From assembly GCA_963780715.1 (NCBI GenBank), contig CAWADK010000015.1:62001-126000 (forward strand): a stretch of 64,000 nt of DNA, written 5' to 3'. Position 1 is the stretch's first letter; the number at the start of each line of letters is the position of its first letter. The translations under genes were made by a program, and so were the position numbers. This DNA comes from JALORV01 sp963780715 (GTDB lineage Bacteria; Pseudomonadota; Gammaproteobacteria; Burkholderiales; Burkholderiaceae_F). Of the stretch, positions 34,482 through 41,651 are shown piece by piece. The notes beneath the pieces were generated by a model. The model was given only the letters and a program-made list of their open reading frames with translations. It ran no database searches and was not told the DNA's origin.

Positions 34482-36725
34482 ATGTGGCAGGCAATGAAGG
34501 CAGTGAAGGCAGCGACACTCGGACTGGCTCTCGGCCTGGGACTCGTCGTCTTGCACGCGGACAGCTACGCACAAGCCACGCGCGGCCGCGACCTCTGGTG
34601 GAACGCCGCTGCGGTCAAGGCCCGTCCGAGCCTGCCGGCCTGCGCGTCGTGCCACACCGACCCGGCGACGGGACTGCCGCTCAAGATCGGCCGTACCGCT
34701 ACGAACATCCAGAACGCCATTGACGCCAACCTTGGCGGCATGAGAGACATCTTTGGTACAGGCGGCAATGCCATCCTGAACGGAACCGACCTCAACGACC
34801 TGCAGCTCTATCTCGCCGCCGTCGGTGCCACGCCGGCGGCGCGCGCCAAGATCAGTTCCCAGGCGCTTGGGTTCCCAAGCACGGCGGTCGGCGTCGACAG
34901 TGCCCCGTTGACGGTGACCGTATCGCACGACGTTGGCAGCGCCGCCACGTTCACGCTCGCCGCGGCCAATGCGCTGACCATCACCGGTGCGAATGCCGCC
35001 GACTTCCGGATCTCGGGCGGCACCTGCGCCAACGGCCTGGCGGTTCCCGCGGCGGCGTCGACGTGCACGATCCAGGTCATCTTCAAGCCGACGGCGGTGG
35101 GTAGCGCGCGGGCCGCGACACTGAACATCGCGTTCGCCGAAACGCACGTGCCCGCGATCGCAATGCCCCTGGTCGGCGCCGCCGTCGCATCGCCGGTGCC
35201 GACAATCTCGCTGACGCGTACATCGGTCGTGTTCCCGAACACGCTGGTGGCTGCCACCAGCGCGGCTGAAACGATCACGCTGACCAACGCCGGCACGCTC
35301 GCGCTCGACATCACCTCGATTACCACTTCCGGCGCCAACGCGACGGAATTCACGCGGGGCGGGACTTGCCCGAACGCCGGCGCGGTGGCACCGGCGGCCA
35401 GTTGCACGATTACCTACACGTTCACGCCCGGCGACCTCGGGGCGCGCGTCGGCTCGCTCGTGATTGCCTCCAACAACGCGACGGGCACCGTGACGGTGCC
35501 GTTGAGCGGAAACGGGGCGGGCAACACACCGGTGTTCTTCTCGACACCGGCCTCGCTGACGTTCACGGCGGCGACCGGCACGACCAGCGCGGCGCAGAAC
35601 GTCACGGTGCGCAACGACGCCGGCGGCACGCTGACCGTCATGAGTGTGGCGGCCACGGGTCCGTATGCCGCGACAGCCAACAACTGCGCGGCGCTGTCGA
35701 TCAATCAGACCTGCACGATCGCGGTCACGTTCACACCGACCGCGCTGGGCGCAGCGAACGGAACGTTGACGATCAATCACAACGCAGGAACGGCTGGTAC
35801 GGTGGCGCTAAACGGCACCGGAGTCGCCGCGATACCGCTGGTGGTGGCATCGACCGCGAGCTACACGTTCCAGAACCTCGTGCTGGTGAACCAGGTGTCG
35901 CAGACGGTCCAGCGCATCCGCTTTACCAACAACGGGCCGGGTCCGGCAATCCTCGCCTCTGCAACGTCGGGCGCCGAGTTCCCGCTCAGCACAACGGGCA
36001 TCACGACCCCGTGCACCGCGAACCGAACGATTGCCCAGGGAACGTTCTGCGAAGTGGACGTGCGCTTCCAGCCCTCGGCGGCGGGAGCGCGCACGGGCAC
36101 GCTCGCGTTTGTCAGCAATGGCAGCCCGAACACGCTGTCGGTTGCGCTGGCGGGCACGGGATCAGGCACGGCCGCACCGATCCTGCGCTACACGACCGGT
36201 GGAGCGGCGATGGTCGGGCCTGTCTTCCCGGTCACCAAGGCGGGCGAAACGGCGCAGGCGATCCGCGTCACGTTGACCAATACGGGGACCACGGCGATGA
36301 CCTTCCCGTCGAGCAACGTCGCTGCGGTCACGGCCGGATTCAACCCAGGCGATTTCAAGGTGGCGACCACGACCTGCGCCGCCAGCGCGCCGCTGCAGCC
36401 CAACACCGGCAATTGCGTCGTCGATGTGACGTTCGCGCCCGTCGCGGCGGGCGCAAATACGCGCAGCGCGATCATGACGATCACGCACGCGGGTGGGAGC
36501 GAGCAGATACCGCTTTACGGCGTCGTGGAAGGCGCGACGGGTGCGGCTGCGCCGCCGCCGCCCCCCAGTTCGGCGAGCCCGGCTCCCTCGACGCCCGCAA
36601 CGCCCGCGCCCACCACGACGACCGCCGCTAGCGGAGACGGTGGCGGCGGAAGCCTCGGATGGGCCTGGGCAGTCCTGCTGCTGTCGGCTGCCGCGGTGCG
36701 CCCGAGAGGGTTGGCTAAGCGGTGA
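34482..36725 (+). CDS. Exported cytochrome-c-like protein with five choice-of-anchor-D repeats and GlyGly-CTERM-like tail
   Basis: A 747-residue exported protein. The ATG at 34482 follows AAAGGGAC; longer in-frame reading upstream overlaps the previous gene. The signal peptide ends near YAQ (31). Heme motif CASCH is at 54-58. Five tandem Ig-like ASH repeats follow, each with a Cys-x-hydrophobic strand ending in F-x-P: CTIQVIFKP, CTITYTFTP, CTIAVTFTP, CEVDVRFQP and CVVDVTFAP near 195, 308, 411, 523 and 645. A Pro/Thr-rich stalk precedes the tail GGGGSLGW, hydrophobic helix, R/K end. It starts one base after the first gene's stop. It looks like a stalked surface protein carrying one heme; partner and role unknown. 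Confidence 0.75.
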   Translation: MWQAMKAVKAATLGLALGLGLVVLHADSYAQATRGRDLWWNAAAVKARPSLPACASCHTDPATGLPLKIGRTATNIQNAIDANLGGMRDIFGTGGNAILNGTDLNDLQLYLAAVGATPAARAKISSQALGFPSTAVGVDSAPLTVTVSHDVGSAATFTLAAANALTITGANAADFRISGGTCANGLAVPAAASTCTIQVIFKPTAVGSARAATLNIAFAETHVPAIAMPLVGAAVASPVPTISLTRTSVVFPNTLVAATSAAETITLTNAGTLALDITSITTSGANATEFTRGGTCPNAGAVAPAASCTITYTFTPGDLGARVGSLVIASNNATGTVTVPLSGNGAGNTPVFFSTPASLTFTAATGTTSAAQNVTVRNDAGGTLTVMSVAATGPYAATANNCAALSINQTCTIAVTFTPTALGAANGTLTINHNAGTAGTVALNGTGVAAIPLVVASTASYTFQNLVLVNQVSQTVQRIRFTNNGPGPAILASATSGAEFPLSTTGITTPCTANRTIAQGTFCEVDVRFQPSAAGARTGTLAFVSNGSPNTLSVALAGTGSGTAAPILRYTTGGAAMVGPVFPVTKAGETAQAIRVTLTNTGTTAMTFPSSNVAAVTAGFNPGDFKVATTTCAASAPLQPNTGNCVVDVTFAPVAAGANTRSAIMTITHAGGSEQIPLYGVVEGATGAAAPPPPPSSASPAPSTPATPAPTTTTAASGDGGGGSLGWAWAVLLLSAAAVRPRGLAKR

Positions 36726-36820
36726 ACAGCACCCTCGCAAAGCCCCTTTTCAGATCAGAACCCAGGCCTAGGTATCGCCAAGCTCTTATGAAATCGACCG
36801 CTGTTACAGGAAAGCTCCCC

Positions 36821-38296
36821 ATGATGCGCGCACTGCTCGGATTGTTGTTTGGACTCTTGGCCACGTCGGCGTGGTCACAGAACGCCGTTGTCGGGAAGCA
36901 GCTCTACCTCAACACCAATGGCTCGCCGCTGAGCTGTGGCGCCGGCACGTGTCATGGACCGGATCCGTCCACCAACACAAAGAACGTGAAGAAGGGGATC
37001 ACCGCGACCGCGATCCTCAACGCCATCGCCACCCAGCAGGACATGAAGTTCCTGGCGAATGCGCCCTTCACGGTGTCGGCGCAACAGGCGGCGGACATCG
37101 CAGCCTTCATCATCAATCCGGCGGCCGGCAATGGTGCTCCTGCCATCAGTCTGTCGGGCACGTCACTGGCATTCGGGTCGACGCAGATCGCGGCCACCAA
37201 TGCAACCACGACGCCGGCGACCATCACGCTGACGAACAGCGGCGCCGCGGCACTGACGATCACCGGAATTGCCAAGGCCGGAACGAACGCTGCGGAGTTC
37301 ACCGCAACCGGAACCTGTGTTGGAGCTTCGGTCAACGTAGCTGCGGGAGGCACATGCACGATCGGCGCGACATTTACGCCGACCGCCGCCGGCAACCGTA
37401 CGGCGACGTTCACGTTGCAGTCGAACGCCGCGTCCAATCCGAGCATCAACCTGACCGGAACGGCCGCCGCCGCCGCCACACCCGGCATTTCGCGCAGCGT
37501 GACGTCGATCACGTTCAATACGCAGACGGTCGGCATGACGAGTGCCGCACGCCCGGTGACCATCACCAACACCAGCACTGTGACTGTGTCGATCACTGCC
37601 GCGGCCGCGACGCCTACACCCGAGTTCGCCGCCACTGGCAATTGCGTGGGCAACCTTGCCGCTGGCGCCAGCTGCACGATGAACGTCACGTTCACGCCAT
37701 CGGCCGCCGGTAACCGCACGGGCAACCTGACTTTCACCTCGAATGCGCCCGGCTCGCCGCACGTGGTCACGCTTGCGGGTCCCGGAGTGACCGCCCCAAC
37801 GGGCGCCGCAACGCTCGACACGACGGCGCTCAGCTTCCCCTCGACCGGCACGGGTGCGGCTGCGGCTCCGCTCAAGTCGACACTGACGAACACCGGCAAC
37901 GCCGCGCTGACGATCTTCGCGGTGGCGATCGGTGGCACCAATGCGCAGGACTTCAAGCTCGGTGCCGGCACGACCTGCGCCGCGGGGTCCTTGGCTGTGA
38001 ATGCGACCTGCCAGGTCGAGGCCGAGTTCAAGCCGCAGTCCGATGGCAGTAAGACTGCGGACGTCGTCGTTGCCCACAGTGCAGGTACGACGCGAATTGC
38101 CGTCGGCGGAATGGCCATGGCCGCCACGACGTCGACCGGCACGCCAGCGGCTCCGGCGGCCAGTCCCCCGGCACCCACGTCCTCGGCCCTGTCGCCTTCG
38201 AACGTCGGCGGTGGCGGCGCGACCTCGTGGTATGCGGTCCTCGCATTGCTGCCGCTGCTGCTCCTGCGTCGGCGCCTGGCTGCGGTCAGCCGCTAG
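36821..38296 (+). CDS. Exported CX4CH heme protein with three choice-of-anchor-D repeats and GlyGly-CTERM-like tail
   Basis: A 491-residue exported protein. ATG 36821 has AGGAAAG 6 bases upstream and starts the signal peptide MMRALLGLLFGLLATSAWSQ; earlier in-frame starts add a polar extension. The heme site is unusual: SCGAGTCH (Cys39, Cys44, His45) has four residues between the cysteines instead of two. Three ASH repeats follow (CTIGATFTP, CTMNVTFTP and CQVEAEFKP near 179, 285 and 396), then a Pro/Ser stalk and the tail GGGGATSW, helix, RRR. Last gene before a strong terminator. Whether heme is really attached to CX4CH is untested. Confidence 0.73.
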   Translation: MMRALLGLLFGLLATSAWSQNAVVGKQLYLNTNGSPLSCGAGTCHGPDPSTNTKNVKKGITATAILNAIATQQDMKFLANAPFTVSAQQAADIAAFIINPAAGNGAPAISLSGTSLAFGSTQIAATNATTTPATITLTNSGAAALTITGIAKAGTNAAEFTATGTCVGASVNVAAGGTCTIGATFTPTAAGNRTATFTLQSNAASNPSINLTGTAAAAATPGISRSVTSITFNTQTVGMTSAARPVTITNTSTVTVSITAAAATPTPEFAATGNCVGNLAAGASCTMNVTFTPSAAGNRTGNLTFTSNAPGSPHVVTLAGPGVTAPTGAATLDTTALSFPSTGTGAAAAPLKSTLTNTGNAALTIFAVAIGGTNAQDFKLGAGTTCAAGSLAVNATCQVEAEFKPQSDGSKTADVVVAHSAGTTRIAVGGMAMAATTSTGTPAAPAASPPAPTSSALSPSNVGGGGATSWYAVLALLPLLLLRRRLAAVSR

Positions 38297-38316
38297 ACCT
38301 CTGTCTTGGTCCAGAC

Positions 38317-38346
38317 AAACGGCGCCCGCGGGCGCCGTTTTCGTTT
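38317..38346 (+). terminator. Intrinsic terminator after the cytochrome cluster
   Basis: A perfect 11-bp stem, AAACGGCGCCC (38317-38327) with GGGCGCCGTTT (38330-38340), then TCGTTTT. It isolates the three-gene cluster from the isc operon. Confidence 0.85.
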
Positions 38347-38375
38347 TGGCGGATCTCCCGAGTGCCTCTGAGGCA

Positions 38376-38400
38376 ATGGTTGACCGCAACAGTCGGGATT
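38376..38400 (+). promoter_or_regulatory. IscR type-1-like operator over the isc promoter
   Basis: ATGGTTGACCGCAACAGTCG followed by GGATT matches the IscR type 1 pattern (ATA-x-YYGACT-4 or 5 bases-YAGTCRR-x-TAT) at most positions. It covers the -35 box, so cluster-loaded IscR should repress its own operon, as in E. coli. Confidence 0.65.
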
Positions 38401-38408
38401 AGTACAAT
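38380..38408 (+). promoter_or_regulatory. Sigma70 promoter of the isc operon
   Basis: TTGACC (38380-38385) and TACAAT (38403-38408) with a 17-base spacer; 5 of 6 matches in each hexamer. Transcription would start near 38415, giving a 5' leader of about 70 bases before iscR. Confidence 0.75.
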
Positions 38409-38431
38409 TCCCGACGAAATCTATCGGGAAT
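38392..38431 (+). other. Three-arm inverted repeat around the isc transcription start
   Basis: GTCGGGA (38392-38398), TCCCGAC (38409-38415) and TCGGGAAT (38424-38431). The middle arm, as ATTCCCGA from 38407, can pair with either neighbour but not with both. Because the middle arm overlaps the start site, this may be a DNA operator or only partly transcribed. Confidence 0.45.
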
Positions 38432-38484
38432 CTTTGCATGGGCGCCGGGTCAGACCTGACGTCTACCCCTCTGGAAGGCTAACG

Positions 38485-38985
38485 ATGAGACTGACGACCA
38501 AAGGCCGCTTCGCCGTCACGGCCATGATCGATCTCGCGCTGCGCGAGCACAACGGCCCGGTAACGCTGGCGGGAATCAGTCAGCGACAGAAGATTTCCCT
38601 TTCATACCTCGAGCAGCTGTTTGGCAAGCTCCGCCGCCACGAGCTGGTCGAAAGCACGCGCGGGCCGGGCGGCGGCTACACGCTGGGTCGGGTCGCCAAG
38701 GACATCACGGTCGCGGACATCATCTTCGCCGTCGACGAGCCGCTCGACGCCACCCAGTGCGGCGGCAAGGAGAACTGTCTCGATGACCAGCGTTGCATGA
38801 CCCATGACCTGTGGGCCAACCTGAACGCGAAAATGGTCGAGTATCTGGACTCCGTCAGCCTGGCCGACCTGGTCGAGCAACAGAAGCTGCGCGCGGACAA
38901 GCCTGCGATGCCCTCCGTGTTGCACGATAATCGCCTCCGGACCCGCGCCGAGACCGACGTCAAGAACGAGACCGCGCTTACGTAA
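38485..38985 (+). CDS. iscR: Fe-S cluster regulator IscR (Rrf2 family)
   Basis: A 166-residue winged-helix repressor. MRLTTKGRFAVTAMIDLAL opens the DNA-binding domain and GPGGGYTLGR forms the wing. The 2Fe-2S ligands Cys92, Cys98, Cys104 (QCGGKENCLDDQRC) and His107 are all present, so it should sense cluster supply. First gene of isc; ATG 38485 sits behind GGAAGG. An IscR type-1-like site overlies its promoter, consistent with autorepression. Confidence 0.95.
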   Translation: MRLTTKGRFAVTAMIDLALREHNGPVTLAGISQRQKISLSYLEQLFGKLRRHELVESTRGPGGGYTLGRVAKDITVADIIFAVDEPLDATQCGGKENCLDDQRCMTHDLWANLNAKMVEYLDSVSLADLVEQQKLRADKPAMPSVLHDNRLRTRAETDVKNETALT

Positions 38986-38998
38986 CCAGGCCAGGACG

Positions 38999-40207
38999 AT
39001 GCAGCTTCCGATTTACCTCGACTATTCCGCGACGACGCCGGTCGACCCGCGTGTCGTCGACGCCATGATCCCGTGGCTGCGTGACCATTTCGGCAACCCG
39101 GCTTCGCGCAGCCATGCCTTTGGCTGGGAAGCGGAGAAGGCGGTCGAACAGGCCCGGGCAAACGTGGCGGCGCTCGTCAACTGCGACCCGCGCGAACTCG
39201 TCTGGACATCCGGCGCGACCGAGTCGATCAACCTCGCACTGAAGGGCGCCGCGCACTTCTACAAGGACAAGGGCAAGCACCTCGTCACCGTCAAGACCGA
39301 GCACAAGGCGACGCTCGACACGATGCGTGAACTGGAGCGCGAGGGCTTCGAAGTCACGTACCTCGATGTGCAGCCCAACGGTCTGCTCGATCGCGCCCAG
39401 TTCGAAGCGGCGCTGCGGCCCGACACGGCGGTTGTCTCGGTGATGTACGTGAACAACGAGATCGGCGTGATCCAGGACATCCCGGCGATCGGCGAACTGT
39501 GCCGTTCGCGCGGCATCATCTTCCACGTCGATGCGGCGCAGGCGACCGGCAAGGTGCAGATCGACCTCGCACAGCTGAAGGTCGACCTGATGTCCTTCTC
39601 GGCGCACAAGACCTATGGCCCGAAGGGCGTCGGGGCGCTCTACGTCCGGCGCAAGCCGCGCGTGCGGCTCGAGGCGCAGATGCACGGCGGCGGCCACGAG
39701 CGTGGGCTGAGGTCCGGCACGTTGCCGACGCACCAGATCGTTGGCATGGGTGAAGCCTTCCGCATCGCGCGCGAGGAAATGGCCACCGAGAACGAACGCA
39801 TCCGCATGCTGCGCGACCGGCTCTGGAAGGGCCTCTCGCAGATCGAACAGGTGTTCCTCAATGGCGACTGGGAACACCGCGTGCCGCACAACCTCAACGT
39901 GAGCTTCAACTTCGTCGAGGGCGAGAGCCTGATCATGGCGATCAAGGATGTCGCGGTGTCGTCGGGTTCCGCCTGCACCTCGGCCAGTCTTGAGCCCTCC
40001 TACGTGTTGCGTGCCCTGGGCCGCAGCGACGAACTGGCCCACAGTTCGATCCGCTTCACGGTTGGCCGCTTCACGACCGAGGAAGAGATCGACTACACGG
40101 TGAGCCTGCTGACCCGCCAGGTGGCGCGGCTGCGGGAGATGTCGCCGCTATGGGAGATGTACAAGGACGGCGTCGACCTGAGCACGGTGCAGTGGGCGGC
40201 GCACTAA
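38999..40207 (+). CDS. iscS: Cysteine desulfurase IscS
   Basis: A 402-residue class V aminotransferase-fold PLP enzyme that takes sulfur from cysteine and passes it to IscU. PLP lysine is in SFSAHKTYGPKGVGALY near residue 206, and the mobile catalytic cysteine is in SSGSACTSASLEPSYVLRA near 328. The last residues (PLWEMYKDGVDLSTVQW) match the IscU-binding C-terminal end of IscS. Starts 13 bases after iscR. Confidence 0.97.
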   Translation: MQLPIYLDYSATTPVDPRVVDAMIPWLRDHFGNPASRSHAFGWEAEKAVEQARANVAALVNCDPRELVWTSGATESINLALKGAAHFYKDKGKHLVTVKTEHKATLDTMRELEREGFEVTYLDVQPNGLLDRAQFEAALRPDTAVVSVMYVNNEIGVIQDIPAIGELCRSRGIIFHVDAAQATGKVQIDLAQLKVDLMSFSAHKTYGPKGVGALYVRRKPRVRLEAQMHGGGHERGLRSGTLPTHQIVGMGEAFRIAREEMATENERIRMLRDRLWKGLSQIEQVFLNGDWEHRVPHNLNVSFNFVEGESLIMAIKDVAVSSGSACTSASLEPSYVLRALGRSDELAHSSIRFTVGRFTTEEEIDYTVSLLTRQVARLREMSPLWEMYKDGVDLSTVQWAAH

Positions 40208-40213
40208 CGAAGG

Positions 40214-40243
40214 CGCACGAAAGTGCAAACCTACTTTCGTGCG
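40214..40243 (+). other. Hairpin 1 in the iscS-iscU gap
   Basis: A perfect 11-bp stem, CGCACGAAAGT (40214-40224) with ACTTTCGTGCG (40233-40243), 8-base loop. No T-run, so it is more likely an mRNA-stability or processing element than a terminator. Confidence 0.6.
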
Positions 40244-40252
40244 ATTGGATTG

Positions 40253-40284
40253 AAAAATTCACTGGCGGAGCCAGATGAATTTTT
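40253..40284 (+). other. Hairpin 2 in the iscS-iscU gap
   Basis: AAAAATTCACTGGC pairs with GCCAG-A-TGAATTTTT across a GGA loop with one bulged A: 14 bp in all. The 3' arm ends in five T, so it could act as a weak terminator lowering iscU expression or as a processing site. Confidence 0.6.
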
Positions 40285-40307
40285 GAGGACAAAGGCAGGG
40301 AACACAC

Positions 40308-40721
40308 ATGGCATACAGCAGCAAGGTCATTGATCACTACGAAAACCCGCGCAACGTCGGTTCGTTCGACAAGGGCGACGGCAGCGTCGGGACCGGCATG
40401 GTGGGCGCTCCGGCCTGCGGCGACGTGATGAAGCTGCAGATCAGGGTCAACGAGCAGGGCATCATCGAGGACGCCCGCTTCAAGACCTACGGCTGCGGCT
40501 CGGCGATTGCGTCGTCGTCGCTGGTGACCGAGTGGGTCAAGGGCAAGACACTTGACCAGGCCGCGACGATCCGCAACACGCAGATCGCCGAGGAACTCGC
40601 GCTGCCCCCGGTGAAGATCCACTGTTCGATCCTGGCCGAGGATGCGATCAAGGCTGCGATCGACGACTATCGCAAGAAGCACGGCGCGGTCGAGGCGCCG
40701 GCGGAACAGAAGGCGGCCTGA
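40308..40721 (+). CDS. iscU: Fe-S cluster scaffold IscU
   Basis: A 137-residue scaffold on which 2Fe-2S clusters are built. The ligands Cys37, Cys63, Cys106, plus Asp39 and His105, are all present, and LPPVK at 99-103 is the HscA recognition motif. It is slightly longer than usual at the C-terminus (Ala/Pro-rich end). Two hairpins separate it from iscS. Confidence 0.97.
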   Translation: MAYSSKVIDHYENPRNVGSFDKGDGSVGTGMVGAPACGDVMKLQIRVNEQGIIEDARFKTYGCGSAIASSSLVTEWVKGKTLDQAATIRNTQIAEELALPPVKIHCSILAEDAIKAAIDDYRKKHGAVEAPAEQKAA

Positions 40722-40742
40722 CGCGATTCAGGGAGAGAGGCA

Positions 40743-41066
40743 ATGGCAGTCACGATGACGGAACGCGCGGCGCAACACGTCGCGAACTTTATCGAGAAGC
40801 GGGGCAAGGGTGTCGGGCTGCGGCTGGGAGTGCGCACGACCGGTTGCTCGGGCATGGCCTACAAGCTCGAGTATGCCGACGCGGTGCAGCCTGAGGACCA
40901 GTCTTTCGAATGTCATGGCGTGAAGATCCTGGTCGACCCCAAGAGCCTCGCGTATATCGACGGCACCGAGCTTGACTTCGTGCGCGAGGGCCTGAACGAA
41001 GGGTTTCGCTTCAACAATCCGAACGAAAAGAACCGCTGCGGCTGCGGCGAGTCCTTCAATATCTAG
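40743..41066 (+). CDS. iscA: A-type Fe-S carrier IscA
   Basis: A 107-residue carrier for cluster transfer to targets. The three conserved cysteines are Cys35 (TGCSGMAY), Cys99 and Cys101 (RCGCGESF). Standard length and position after iscU. Confidence 0.96.
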   Translation: MAVTMTERAAQHVANFIEKRGKGVGLRLGVRTTGCSGMAYKLEYADAVQPEDQSFECHGVKILVDPKSLAYIDGTELDFVREGLNEGFRFNNPNEKNRCGCGESFNI

Positions 41067-41111
41067 TCGAGGCCCCCGGGCCCGTGGAGCGCCCGGCCGG
41101 CCAGTCTTCCG

Positions 41112-41651
41112 ATGTCGCACCCCGATCATTTCGCGTTGTTCGCAATGCCGGCGCGCTTCGCGCTGGACGAGGCGGAGCTCGAACGCGCGCACAAGGACGT
41201 GCAGTCCAAGGTGCATCCGGACCGCTTCGCTTCCGGCAGCGCGGCCGAGCGGCGTGTCGCCATGCAGTGGGCCGCACGGGCCAACGAGGCCTATCGCACG
41301 CTGAAGTCTCCGCTGTCGCGGGCGGCATTTCTCTGTGAACGAGCTGGCGTGCCGATCGACGCCAACGTCAATACGTCCATGCCAGTGGAATTCCTGGCGC
41401 AGCAGATGGAGTGGCGCGAGGCGCTGGACGATGCCCGGGCGGACGGGGATGCGTCGCGCTTCTCCGCGCTCACCGGCGAAATCGACGAGGTGCATGGGCG
41501 GCTGATCGCGGAACTCGCGTCGGCACTCGACGTGCGCGGCGACTACGCGGGTGCCGCCGGCCTGGTGCGACGGCTGATGTTCGTCGACAAGTTCCGCGAC
41601 GAGCTGCGTTCCGCGATCGAGGCGCAGATTGCGCCGAAGGCGTCCGCATAA
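41112..41651 (+). CDS. hscB: Co-chaperone HscB
   Basis: A 179-residue J-type co-chaperone. The N-terminal J domain opens SHPDHFALFAMPARFALDE and carries the HPD motif (VHPDRFAS, about 35-42). The C-terminal helical domain (VEFLAQQMEWREALDDA) binds IscU. It stimulates HscA to release the cluster. Its TAA overlaps the hscA ATG. Confidence 0.94.
   Translation: MSHPDHFALFAMPARFALDEAELERAHKDVQSKVHPDRFASGSAAERRVAMQWAARANEAYRTLKSPLSRAAFLCERAGVPIDANVNTSMPVEFLAQQMEWREALDDARADGDASRFSALTGEIDEVHGRLIAELASALDVRGDYAGAAGLVRRLMFVDKFRDELRSAIEAQIAPKASA

Noticed and set aside
34239..38389. Long minus-strand open frames (408-513 codons) opposite the cytochrome cluster
   Set aside because: They mirror the Thr/Ala-rich repeats of the real genes on the other strand and lack start signals or recognisable domains.
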